Positions 1-7,513 of a DNA stretch of 64,000 nt are shown piece after piece; the first letter of the stretch is position 1; each line of letters opens with the position of its first letter. The notes beneath the pieces are model-generated. The model had not been told where the DNA came from and did not search any database. It saw nothing but the letters and a program-made list of their open reading frames with translations. This DNA is from an uncultured Crocinitomix sp. (GTDB taxonomy: Bacteria > Bacteroidota > Bacteroidia > Flavobacteriales_D > Crocinitomicaceae). Location of the stretch: NCBI GenBank assembly GCA_937136425.1, contig CAKZON010000040.1:1-64000 (forward strand), given 5' to 3'. The translations under genes were made by a program, and so were the position numbers.

Positions 1-1075
1 ATACAATTTCGTTTTTTCGGTCGCCAAATGTTTTATCCCAACCTGATTCGATTAATTTTTGGTTTTCAACGAAGTCAACATACCTAATTCTATCTTCAAA
101 AGGCATGCTGCTCCACCAAACACCTGCACTGTCGGCGCGTAAAGATCCCCCGGCTTGACTCCATGATAGGGCTTGCCCAGGACGTGAGGCCAACCAAAAG
201 AGTCCTTTGCTTCTTATAACTGTTGTAGGAAATTTTTTAGCAATATATGTCCAGAATTTTTCGGGATCAAAAGGACTATTAGATCGATATACAAAAGATG
301 AAATGCCATATTCTTCAGTTTCTGGTGTGTGTTCTTCTTTATTCAATTCCTCTATCCAGCCAGCACTTTGTTCGGCTTCTTCAAAATTAAATAAACCTGT
401 ATTAAGTATTTCTTTTAGATCCACTTTGCTAAACGTAGACTCAATAATTTTAGCACTTGGGTTGAGTTTATTTATGGCTGACTTTAATACGCCTAAGTGT
501 TGCTCTGATACTAGGTCTGTTTTATTTAGGATGATCACATTCGCGAACTCAACCTGATCGGTTAGTAAATTTACAATTGTTCTAAAATCATCCTCCATAT
601 CCGTCATCTTGCGATCCATTAATGTTTCCGGACTTCCAAAATCTTTAAAGAAATTGTATGAGTCAACCACCGTTACCATAGTGTCAACATAACTAAACTG
701 TGAAAGATCAATTCCATTTTCATCATCTATAAAAGAAAATGTTTGTGCCACGGGTATTGGTTCGCTGATTCCTGTGCTTTCAATAAGTAAGTAATCAAAT
801 CGATTTTCTTTGGCCAAGCGTTCCACTTCAACCATTAAGTCTTCTCGAAGTGTACAGCAGATACATCCGTTGCTCATTTCAACTAATTTCTCTTCAGTAC
901 GGGATAGTGTGTTTTCACTTTTTACTAAATCGGCATCAACGTTCACTTCACTCATGTCATTTACTATAACAGCAACCTTTAGTCCTTGTTTGTTATGTAA
1001 AATATGATTTAAAAGGGTTGTCTTTCCAGCTCCAAGGAAGCCACTTAATACAGTAACGGGTAGTTTTTTGTTCAT
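1..1075 (-). CDS. COG0523/CobW-family GTPase metallochaperone, partial at left edge
   Basis: My translation of the reverse strand from the ATG at 1075-1073 gives a G3E-family GTPase. It has a Walker A (GFLGAGKTT), the family CxCC metal-binding motif in [11 protein letters not shown], and NKTD for guanine recognition. Such proteins deliver metal, often zinc, to apo-enzymes in the cytosol. The reading frame is still open at base 1, so the C-terminus lies outside the window. The late part ([12 protein letters not shown], then [10 protein letters not shown]) resembles the C-terminal CobW domain of ZigA/YciC-type members. The paired palindromes in its promoter make zinc (Zur) control likely; that regulator assignment is inferred. 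Family assignment is firm, metal specificity is not. Confidence 0.9.
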   Translation of the reverse strand, partial: MNKKLPVTVLSGFLGAGKTTLLNHILHNKQGLKVAVIVNDMSEVNVDADLVKSENTLSRTEEKLVEMSNGCICCTLREDLMVEVERLAKENRFDYLLIESTGISEPIPVAQTFSFIDDENGIDLSQFSYVDTMVTVVDSYNFFKDFGSPETLMDRKMTDMEDDFRTIVNLLTDQVEFANVIILNKTDLVSEQHLGVLKSAINKLNPSAKIIESTFSKVDLKEILNTGLFNFEEAEQSAGWIEELNKEEHTPETEEYGISSFVYRSNSPFDPEKFWTYIAKKFPTTVIRSKGLFWLASRPGQALSWSQAGGSLRADSAGVWWSSMPFEDRIRYVDFVENQKLIESGWDKTFGDRKNEIV

Positions 1076-1107
1076 TTTAAATGATTGTTATATTAATTTA
1101 TGGTTAC

Positions 1108-1120
1108 GCAACAGTGTTGC
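1108..1120. promoter_or_regulatory. Palindromic operator 1 (Zur-like), next to -7 element
   Basis: Perfect palindrome GCAACAgTGTTGC. It shares base 1120 with the -7 element of the reverse-strand CobW-like gene. A second, near-identical palindrome lies 39 bp away centre to centre. Size, symmetry and the downstream COG0523 gene suggest a Fur-family (Zur) operator; the identity of the regulator is inferred. Confidence 0.65.
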
Positions 1121-1150
1121 AAATATAATGTAATTACGTTTGAATCGCAA
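1120..1150 (-). promoter_or_regulatory. Bacteroidota-type promoter of the CobW-like gene
   Basis: On the reverse strand, TTG (1150-1148), a 20-nt spacer and TATATTTG (1127-1120) match the Bacteroidota pattern TTG-N17-23-TAnnTTTG. The start codon is 45 nt downstream of the -7 element. Both promoter elements touch one of the two palindromes. Confidence 0.6.
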
Positions 1151-1159
1151 CATTGTTGC
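1147..1159. promoter_or_regulatory. Palindromic operator 2 (Zur-like), over -33 element
   Basis: Perfect palindrome GCAACAtTGTTGC, identical to operator 1 except for the central base. It covers the -33 TTG (reverse strand, 1150-1148) of the CobW-like gene promoter, so a bound dimer would block RNA polymerase. Confidence 0.65.
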
Positions 1160-1216
1160 ATTCTCGAGCGGGGACGCTTATAACAAATAGGAATTAAAGA
1201 GATCTTTTCTCGTTTG

Positions 1217-1241
1217 AATGATACCATCATTTTTTTTTTTT
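1217..1241. other. Short hairpin with T-run upstream of the lipoprotein gene
   Basis: AATGAT-acc-ATCATT followed by a run of about 12 T on the plus strand. It is terminator-shaped, but no plus-strand gene lies to its left. It may act in the leader of the lipoprotein transcript or be fortuitous. Confidence 0.3.
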
Positions 1242-1305
1242 CAATAAAAAGTAGGGTAGTCAATTTATAATGCGGTATATAACTGTAACAAATAATTTTA
1301 AAGAA

Positions 1306-1842
1306 ATGAAAAAAGGATTATTCAGCATGGCATTGATTGCTTCATTGACAATGGTTTCATGCTCAAAAGAAAAACAAGAAAACAATTTCCAACAAGAAGT
1401 GGTAGAGGAAAGCGAAACGCTAAGATTACCAGAGTCTGGTTTTGAAATAACAGAAGCCGTTCCTTTAAGTAACATAGTTGAAGATGTATACACAGAAGGT
1501 GTTTTAGAATACAAAAAGGATGGAGAACTTTTAGGAAGCTTTGATTATTCTAAAGGAGATAAAGACAAGGGAGAATGGGATAAGGATGGAGAGAAAAAGG
1601 AGTGTGATTTAAAGAAGAAAAAAGGCAAATATGTTGATTATAAAAAAGTTGTAGTTCGCCCATTGGTTAAAACTGATGACTGTGAATACATTGTAGCTGG
1701 TGTCATTAAGTATTTTGAGATGAAGTCTGGCAAATGGGTTGCAACAATTGACTTTGGTGATGGTGATTGTGATGATATTGCTGTAAAAACAACGAAAGAG
1801 GGAGATTATACTTTCTCTATCTCAGAATGGATGAGCAAATAA
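1306..1842 (+). CDS. Small lipoprotein upstream of ECF sigma cassette
   Basis: A 178-residue protein. I chose the ATG at 1306 because it directly starts a lipoprotein signal peptide (MKKGLFSMALIASLTMVSC, lipid-modified Cys at 19); the open frame extends 12 codons further up. The mature part is acidic at first, then has a Lys/Asp-rich stretch (residues about 85-110) and a beta-rich C-terminus with a Cys pair. I recognise no family. It lies immediately before an ECF sigma/FecR/TonB receptor cassette, separated by a stem-loop, so it may be a member or a target of that regulon. Sixteen bases of its 3' end recur at 6379. Confidence 0.75.
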   Translation: MKKGLFSMALIASLTMVSCSKEKQENNFQQEVVEESETLRLPESGFEITEAVPLSNIVEDVYTEGVLEYKKDGELLGSFDYSKGDKDKGEWDKDGEKKECDLKKKKGKYVDYKKVVVRPLVKTDDCEYIVAGVIKYFEMKSGKWVATIDFGDGDCDDIAVKTTKEGDYTFSISEWMSK

Positions 1843-1855
1843 TTAAGTTAACTTT

Positions 1856-1883
1856 GAGTGATGCCATTAATTTGGTATCACTC
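1856..1883 (+). other. Stem-loop between lipoprotein and sigma factor genes
   Basis: GAGTGATGCCA (1856-1866) pairs with TGGTATCACTC (1873-1883), 11 bp including one G-U, loop 6 nt, followed by a T-rich stretch. It starts 13 nt after the lipoprotein stop and contains the upstream GTG/ATG start candidates (1858, 1861) of the sigma gene. It may reduce read-through from lipoprotein to sigma gene, or stabilise the lipoprotein mRNA. Confidence 0.5.
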
Positions 1884-1896
1884 TCATATTATTCTC

Positions 1897-2382
1897 TTGA
1901 CAAAAGAACAATTTAAAATATGCTTTGATGAGTGGTTCGACGGAGTTCGTAATTACATCTTCTATAAATGTGGAGATAGTGAGAAGGCTACTGATATTAC
2001 ACAGGAAGCATTCATGAAGGTTTGGCAAAAGCAATTTAAATATCATGCCCAACAAACCAAAGGCTTATTATATAAAATTGCTAACGAATTGTGGATATCT
2101 GAATATAGAAAAATTCAGACAGCAAGAAAATTTGAATTGTCACTTACTGTTAAGACGGATGAAAATAGTCCTGAAGACAACTTGGAATATGAAGAGTTGA
2201 AATCAAAGTATGAGCAATCATTAGCTGATCTTCCTGAAAAGCAGAGGGAGGTTTTTTTGATGAGTAGAATGGAAGAATTGAGTTATAAAGAAATTTCTGA
2301 GCGAGTGGGGATAAGTGTTAAGGCGGTTGAGAAAAGAATGTCTCTAGCCTTGTCTGAGCTTAGAATTAAGTTGAAAAAATGA
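1897..2382 (+). CDS. ECF-type RNA polymerase sigma-70 factor (FecI-like)
   Basis: About 161 residues from the TTG at 1897 (LTKEQFKICFDEWFDG). Upstream GTG 1858 and ATG 1861 are in frame but sit in a hairpin and add a non-conserved stretch. Region 2 is visible (KCGDSEKATDITQEAFMKVW), and region 4 near the C-terminus has PEKQREVFLMSRMEELSYKEI and the helix-turn-helix ISVKAVEKRMSLALSEL. It should direct RNA polymerase to the promoters of its regulon after release by the FecR protein encoded next. The stop overlaps the fecR-like start (ATGA), so the two are translationally coupled. Function is confident; the start is less so. Confidence 0.9.
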   Translation: MTKEQFKICFDEWFDGVRNYIFYKCGDSEKATDITQEAFMKVWQKQFKYHAQQTKGLLYKIANELWISEYRKIQTARKFELSLTVKTDENSPEDNLEYEELKSKYEQSLADLPEKQREVFLMSRMEELSYKEISERVGISVKAVEKRMSLALSELRIKLKK

Positions 2383-3224
2383 GCAAATCTAATCACATAT
2401 CAAATGAAAAGGAAAAAGAGTTATTGCAGAACTTGGAAGTAAATTATTCCAAATCTAAAGATGCTATTTGGGCTGAAATGGAGGGTGCGATTGAAGAGGT
2501 GAAGGAATCTGATCAGTCAAAAATTATAAAAATGGGGTGGTTAAAATATGTAGCAGCCATTGCTGTTTTATTGGTTGGTTCAGTAGTGTTTATGCGTTTC
2601 TATTCTGTTGAATTTCATACTGAAAATGGAGAGTTTGCCACATATATTTTACCAGATGGTTCAGAAGTTGAGTTGAATGCTGGGTCTACAATATCTTATC
2701 AGCCTTATTGGTGGAGCTTTAGTAGAGGGGTTCAGTTGGATGGAGAAGCGTTTTTTAAGGTAGAGAAAGGTAGTCAATTTTCTGTTCATTCCGACTATGG
2801 CACTACACAAGTGTTGGGTACAAGCTTTAACATATATTCGCGTGATAACGTCTATAACGTTTATTGTAAAACCGGAAAGGTAAAAGTGATGGACTTAAAT
2901 AAGAATCAAGTTTACCTTGAGCCAGGTGATTTTGCTCAAACTACGAGTACCAATATTGTGAGTTTGGAAATCGCTGAGGCTGAAGTCTTATCATGGAAGC
3001 GTGGTGAATTTGTTTATAATACAACGCCATTAACCAAAGTTCTTGAGGATTTTGAAAGACAGTACAGCGTTAATATTGAAGTGTTGAATAAGGAGGTAGA
3101 AAAACTTAATTTTACCGGAATTTTTGAGCGATCGGTTATTGCAGAAGATGCAATTAAATTGGTTTGTTTAACTTTTGACCTTACTTTTGAAAAAACAGAT
3201 AAACTGACCTATACTATTTATTAA
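2379..3224 (+). CDS. FecR-family anti-sigma factor
   Basis: A 281-residue inner-membrane regulator. A cytosolic N-terminal part (about 1-60) is followed by one membrane helix (LKYVAAIAVLLVGSVVFM), then a periplasmic FecR domain with the typical ILPDGSEVELNAGSTISY and LDGEAFFKV motifs, and a C-terminal DUF4974-like part (LTKVLEDFERQYSVNIEV). In this family the protein holds the ECF sigma factor and releases it when the cognate TonB receptor binds its ligand. Gene order (sigma, FecR, receptor) and the 4-bp overlap with the sigma gene support the pairing. Confidence 0.92.
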   Translation: MSKSNHISNEKEKELLQNLEVNYSKSKDAIWAEMEGAIEEVKESDQSKIIKMGWLKYVAAIAVLLVGSVVFMRFYSVEFHTENGEFATYILPDGSEVELNAGSTISYQPYWWSFSRGVQLDGEAFFKVEKGSQFSVHSDYGTTQVLGTSFNIYSRDNVYNVYCKTGKVKVMDLNKNQVYLEPGDFAQTTSTNIVSLEIAEAEVLSWKRGEFVYNTTPLTKVLEDFERQYSVNIEVLNKEVEKLNFTGIFERSVIAEDAIKLVCLTFDLTFEKTDKLTYTIY

Positions 3225-3294
3225 GTTATAAAACGTCAAACAACTCTTATTCATATTCGCCTTTTTAGCTGCCTTTAATACTCAGGCGCAAAGA

Positions 3295-5694
3295 GTGAAC
3301 CTAGATTATTCCAGTTTATATCTCAATGAAATTTTAATTGATTTAAACCTGCGGTATGATCTTCAAATATCGATTGATTCTGAATTGTCATCTGTTTGCA
3401 GTGTTACAATCGAAAAAGACTACGCTTCTATTGATGAAGCAATGCAAGCCCTTGCAAACTATTGCGGCCTATCACTCTCTAAAGTAGCAAAGGTTTATGT
3501 ATTTAGTAAGGGGATACAAGTTGAGCAACAAATAGTTGATCCTATAATCAAACATGAATGGTTTCTATATCAAGGTACTGTTGTTGATTTTGAAACAAAA
3601 GAACCTTTGCCTTATGCTAAATTAATGGTTGGAAATGCACAGTTATTAACAGATGATTTAGGGCAGTTTAGTGTCAAGTCTAAAGAGAGTTCGGAAAATA
3701 TTCAGGTGAAGTATTTAGGTTATTATGTCTTAGATTCAATCATTCAACAAGCGTCACAAATAGAGATTGCATTAAGACCAAGTACTCTTGATTTGAATGT
3801 TGTTGAAGTACTTATGCAACATATTCCAAAAATTGAAAATCATAATTCAGGCGAAAGTGCAGGGCATTTGAAATTTAATGAGGTATCAACGAATGTAGTT
3901 CCTGGTGGTGGAAATAATATACTTTTTAATTATATCCGATTGTATCCAGGTGTTTTAGCAGCCGGAGAATCTCTTTCAGAATACAGTGTGTGGGGATCTT
4001 ATCAAGGGCAAAATCAAATTGTATTTGATGGGGTTACACTTTTTAATAGTGCTGGATTAAACGATAATGTTGGTAGAGTAAACCCTCTAATGATAAAAAA
4101 TATTGAAGTTTACAAGGCTGGTTATAATGTTGAAGTGGGTGATCGAGTAGGAGGTGTCATGTTGATTGATGGTAAACAAGGAACCCGGGATAGTTTAGTG
4201 GCTAAAATAAATGCAAGCACTCAAATTACGAATGGTTATATTGGCATTCCTTTATTCAATAACTCCTCAGCTTTGCAAATTGCTGGGCGTGTATCTTATT
4301 TTGAGTTTTTTGATCGTATTTTTTCTAAATCAATCTCCACAAATTATTTGAATACGGATTATAAGTATTCTGATTTGAACTTAAAGTTTTCAAGTAATTT
4401 AAAAAATGGCGATTACCTACAAATCAGTGCTATGTATAGCAATGATTCATATTTTGAAAATTTAAATCAAGCTAAGACTAGTGATAAAGAATTGGACGCT
4501 GTTGCTAAATCAAATCAATTTGGAAGTAGTTTGAAATATGTTCACCATTGGACTAAAGGAGGTTTCTCAACTGTTGCTATTTCAAACTCGAATTATAAAA
4601 ATGATTTGAATTCAAAACTTACTTATTTAGACAGTTTAAATAATGCAAAATATTCATTAGAGGATTGGCAAAATGGAATTACGGAAGTATCGTCAAAAGT
4701 TACACATCAATTTGCAACACAAAAAAACCACAAGTTTAAGTTGTCTTTAGGGTATGTTAGAAGTGAGAATAAATTTTTATCAAGTAATAATCTATTTGAG
4801 TTAAATGATAATTCAAATAGTCTGAATAGGTTATCCATGTTTACACAAGACAAAATACAATTTGGACAACGCTTCAACGCGCTACTAGGGTTTAAAGTAG
4901 ATCTGCCATTCAGCAGTAGTTTGAAGCCCTATTTTCAGCCTCGCATTAATACCCAGTTAAAAATTAACGATAAATTCAATTGGAACGTAGGTTGGGGGAT
5001 ATATAATCAGTTTATTGGGCAAACAATGACTGTGAATCAATACCGTAATATTAATACTGTTTGGCTTGTCTATGGTCAAGATGAATCCCCCGTTTTATCT
5101 TCAATACACAGTGTTACGGGGTTTTCATACTTGTCAGAAAAGGTTGATCTTGGAGTAGAAGGCTTCTATATAAATACAGATGGAATCAGTAGAATAATTG
5201 AAAAAAATGATACGACTGTATTATTTGATCAAGGAAAATCTCGTGCTTATGGTGGAGATTTTTATATTAAATATAGGAACAAAAAACATGAATTATGGGC
5301 TGCTTATACTTTGAGTAGGGTAGAAGAGCAATTTCCTGTTTTTACGCAAAACTACTACAAGTCTTCATTACACAATCAATTACATGAACTAAAACTGGCT
5401 GGAACTTTTAACTTTCATCCATTTTACATTTCAACTACTCATGTATTTGGATCAGGTTTTAATAATTCCTTTCAATCAGTAAAGAACAATAATAGTTATA
5501 ACCGCACGGATATTGCTTTTCAATATCGCTTTCGAACCAAGCGCAGTAAGTTTCAAACAGGATTTTCCATATTGAACCTCTTAAATAATAATAATTTTCG
5601 TCTCTATCAATTTGCCAATTTTCCAGATGGCGGAAGCAATTCCGTTATAGGAACACCATTTACTGCAACGATCTACTTTAACATTATTTTATAG
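3295..5694 (+). CDS. TonB-dependent receptor with N-terminal STN domain
   Basis: A 799-residue open frame from GTG 3295. Domains in order: STN signalling domain (about 1-75), carboxypeptidase-like beta-sandwich (about 92-160), plug (about 195-300, with QNQIVFDGVTLFN) and a C-terminal barrel. The STN domain normally contacts FecR, so this is the sensor of the cassette; the transported ligand cannot be told. Oddly, the same frame runs 20 codons further up and reads as a perfect signal peptide (KQLLFIFAFLAAFNTQAQ) but contains no ATG, GTG or TTG. From GTG 3295 the protein would have no signal peptide, which an outer-membrane receptor needs. The true start is therefore probably near 3232-3238. 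Confidence 0.88.
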   Translation: MNLDYSSLYLNEILIDLNLRYDLQISIDSELSSVCSVTIEKDYASIDEAMQALANYCGLSLSKVAKVYVFSKGIQVEQQIVDPIIKHEWFLYQGTVVDFETKEPLPYAKLMVGNAQLLTDDLGQFSVKSKESSENIQVKYLGYYVLDSIIQQASQIEIALRPSTLDLNVVEVLMQHIPKIENHNSGESAGHLKFNEVSTNVVPGGGNNILFNYIRLYPGVLAAGESLSEYSVWGSYQGQNQIVFDGVTLFNSAGLNDNVGRVNPLMIKNIEVYKAGYNVEVGDRVGGVMLIDGKQGTRDSLVAKINASTQITNGYIGIPLFNNSSALQIAGRVSYFEFFDRIFSKSISTNYLNTDYKYSDLNLKFSSNLKNGDYLQISAMYSNDSYFENLNQAKTSDKELDAVAKSNQFGSSLKYVHHWTKGGFSTVAISNSNYKNDLNSKLTYLDSLNNAKYSLEDWQNGITEVSSKVTHQFATQKNHKFKLSLGYVRSENKFLSSNNLFELNDNSNSLNRLSMFTQDKIQFGQRFNALLGFKVDLPFSSSLKPYFQPRINTQLKINDKFNWNVGWGIYNQFIGQTMTVNQYRNINTVWLVYGQDESPVLSSIHSVTGFSYLSEKVDLGVEGFYINTDGISRIIEKNDTTVLFDQGKSRAYGGDFYIKYRNKKHELWAAYTLSRVEEQFPVFTQNYYKSSLHNQLHELKLAGTFNFHPFYISTTHVFGSGFNNSFQSVKNNNSYNRTDIAFQYRFRTKRSKFQTGFSILNLLNNNNFRLYQFANFPDGGSNSVIGTPFTATIYFNIIL

Positions 5695-5718
5695 TTGAAA
5701 ATACATTTGGTTAGACGT

Positions 5719-5735
5719 TAATACAAAAAGTATTA
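5719..5735. terminator. Weak bidirectional hairpin between convergent genes
   Basis: TAATAC-aaaaa-GTATTA between the receptor stop and the stop of the convergent lipoprotein gene. Only 6 bp and AT-rich, so a weak candidate. Confidence 0.25.
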
Positions 5736-6284
5736 TTGATTCTTGTCCTTCTCAAATGTTAATTTGTAGTTATAGGTTCCGTCAGATTTATATTCGTTTT
5801 CAGGATCAATGCTTTTGTTGTAATAATCTCCAACTAAAATTAGCTCTTTATTTGATAGGCGATCAATTCTGTAAATTCCTCCCCACATGGTGATTCCTGT
5901 TTTCTTTTTGGTCCCATCACTCCACCACCAATAATCTTTAAATTCTTGTGTTAAATCATCTGTTTTTCTGTGGATAATTAAGGTTCCTTCTTTTGTGATT
6001 TCCATATCGTATGAGTACTCCCATGTATAGGTAGAATCATCCGTTTCAATAGTATAAATCCCATCATTAATGTCATATGAACCGTGTTGATTCTGCTCAT
6101 AGGTAGTTGTGTCATATGTATAACTAAATGTGTAGTCTAATTCCATTTCTGCTAACTTCCAATAGCCGGTTATTCTGCTATTTCTGGTTTTAAGAGATAG
6201 GAGCGGATCATTTTCGCTTTTTCTACATGAAATTATACTTGTTACAAATACTAATACGAGTAATGAAAGAATACTTTTTGTCAT
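5733..6284 (-). CDS. Lipocalin-like lipoprotein
   Basis: 183 residues from ATG 6284, which begins MTKSILSLLVLVFVTSIISC, a lipoprotein signal peptide with Cys at 20; the frame extends 10 codons further but those add nothing signal-like. The mature part starts with RITGYWKLAEMEL, the G-x-W start typical of lipocalin-like domains in Bacteroidota, and is rich in aromatic beta-strands (DSTYTWEYSYDMEI, DYWWWSDGTKKKTG). It is convergent with the TonB receptor. Probably an envelope protein that may bind a small hydrophobic ligand; the fold assignment is by pattern only. Confidence 0.7.
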   Translation of the reverse strand: MTKSILSLLVLVFVTSIISCRKSENDPLLSLKTRNSRITGYWKLAEMELDYTFSYTYDTTTYEQNQHGSYDINDGIYTIETDDSTYTWEYSYDMEITKEGTLIIHRKTDDLTQEFKDYWWWSDGTKKKTGITMWGGIYRIDRLSNKELILVGDYYNKSIDPENEYKSDGTYNYKLTFEKDKNQ

Positions 6285-6314
6285 TATAATAAGTTTTGTT
6301 GTTAATGTTATCAC

Positions 6315-6782
6315 CTAAGTTAATGGAATGTTTGCTTGGTTGTTAATGATTTAGGATAGAATAACTAAAATTTTATACATCTCAGAATGGATGACTAAAT
6401 TATGCTGCACATAATTTGTCCCTGTTTAATACGATATGATTTTTTTCATAACCAAGAATTGCTTATTAAATTGACCTGATTTTATTCCTGAAGTATGCAG
6501 CATTTTTTGAATGCAAGTTTTTGCTCTTGCTCGAAACTCACACTCAAAACTGATGTGTGAGTTGAGTGAGGTTACTCGCTGCTCTCATGATCCCAACGCA
6601 TTGCTTTTTACCCAAACATAAAGTCTAATTCCAATTGCATTGGAATTAGACTTTTTTTGTGGAGAGAAGGGGACTGTTATCGAACCCTCTTTTTGAGGAT
6701 TTAGTGAGGTTGGCGGAGTTGGAATTTTTGATTGAAGAGAATGTTAATTACTATTTAGAACAGGTTAATTGAATTAGAAATT
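6315..6782. other. Intergenic region with relics, left border of defence island
   Basis: No convincing full gene in about 470 bp. It holds a copy of the 3' end of the lipoprotein gene at 1306 (6379-6394), a 9-bp stem-loop (6535-6543 with 6555-6563, loop 11 nt), a strong terminator (6621-6658) and a short open frame from GTG 6659 to TGA 6772 (37 codons) that looks like a leftover C-terminus. The bases at 6659-6690 also resemble the reverse complement of a tRNA T-arm end (GGAGAGAAGGGGA...TCGAACCC). The mix suggests past insertion or deletion here. Confidence 0.5.
6621..6658. terminator. Strong intrinsic terminator
   Basis: Perfect 15-bp stem (AAGTCTAATTCCAAT with its complement), 3-nt loop TGC, then seven T on the plus strand. 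No annotated plus-strand gene ends just before it, so it is probably what remains of a lost gene or RNA gene; on the reverse strand the A-rich flank gives it some bidirectional potential. Confidence 0.7.
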
Positions 6783-7478
6783 TTATAAATAGATTTTACA
6801 AAATGCGGTAATAAGACCTATTGTAGCAACAATTCCATCCAAAATATGAATATCAATGTATTTCTCTAAAAATTTGATTAGTAAGGAAGTTAAAACGATT
6901 AATGTATACAACATTAAATAAATAGGAAATGCAATGATCATAGTTCCTAAATAGAATGAAATAGATAGAACAACAAACCAAATCAATTGAAAGTAGAAAA
7001 TCCCAATTTTATCAATTAATGACTTAAACGGATAAAAAACATTTGTAATATCAAAATTAATATCACCAAAATATTCTCCCATAAAAAATACAATTAAAGG
7101 AGTAAACAAAAGAAAAATAACGGGATAGCTAAGAAAAAACTCTTTCAACGTTTTATTGTGATAATGTATCCAAGATATTGAAACTTGTAGTAATATCGAA
7201 ATTACTAAAATAGGTGCAACAAGATTAACAAAGTAGTTTTGTATTCTGTCAGGGAATAAACGTATTATAACATAGCTAATTAAGCTATAAAGCATAACCT
7301 TTCTGCTAAGTTCTAATAAACTGTTTAATAATAATTTTGGTTTTTGATTTTTATATAGACTCAACCGAACATTAACTGAGCTAAGAAAAGATTCAATATT
7401 CCCTTTAAGAGGTTCATTTTTCACTGCTTTTCTGGCATAAAGATATATTGTAACTGTTATTCCTATTAAAATCATCAT
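6783..7478 (-). CDS. Polytopic membrane protein next to Gabija genes
   Basis: 231 residues with about six hydrophobic segments: an N-terminal helix (MMILIGITVTIYLYA), then around KVMLYSLISYVIIRLF, LVAPILVISILLQVSI, PVIFLLFTPLIVFF, a long stretch near LIWFVVLSISFYLGTMII continuing into a further helix, and a C-terminal one. I recognise no family and no catalytic motif. It starts 27 bp after gajB on the same strand, with a 10-bp hairpin at the gajB stop, so it is probably co-transcribed with the Gabija genes. A membrane effector or accessory role is only a guess from position. Confidence 0.7.
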   Translation of the reverse strand: MMILIGITVTIYLYARKAVKNEPLKGNIESFLSSVNVRLSLYKNQKPKLLLNSLLELSRKVMLYSLISYVIIRLFPDRIQNYFVNLVAPILVISILLQVSISWIHYHNKTLKEFFLSYPVIFLLFTPLIVFFMGEYFGDINFDITNVFYPFKSLIDKIGIFYFQLIWFVVLSISFYLGTMIIAFPIYLMLYTLIVLTSLLIKFLEKYIDIHILDGIVATIGLITAFCKIYL

Positions 7479-7490
7479 TTTTCATCAAAT

Positions 7491-7513
7491 TTGGATAAAA
7501 TATTTTTATCCAA
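7491..7513 (-). other. Hairpin at the gajB stop codon
   Basis: TTGGATAAAA (7491-7500) and TTTTATCCAA (7504-7513) form a perfect 10-bp stem with a 3-nt loop. It spans the gajB stop (7508-7506) and ends 12 bp before the membrane-protein start. It may be a weak terminator or a processing site setting expression of the downstream gene. Confidence 0.45.

Noticed and set aside
207-557. 116-codon plus-strand frame
   Set aside because: Antisense to the conserved G3E GTPase; Ser/Leu-rich shadow.
1260-1514. 84-codon reverse-strand frame over the start of the lipoprotein gene
   Set aside because: Antisense to a gene with a clear lipoprotein signal; no coding signs of its own.
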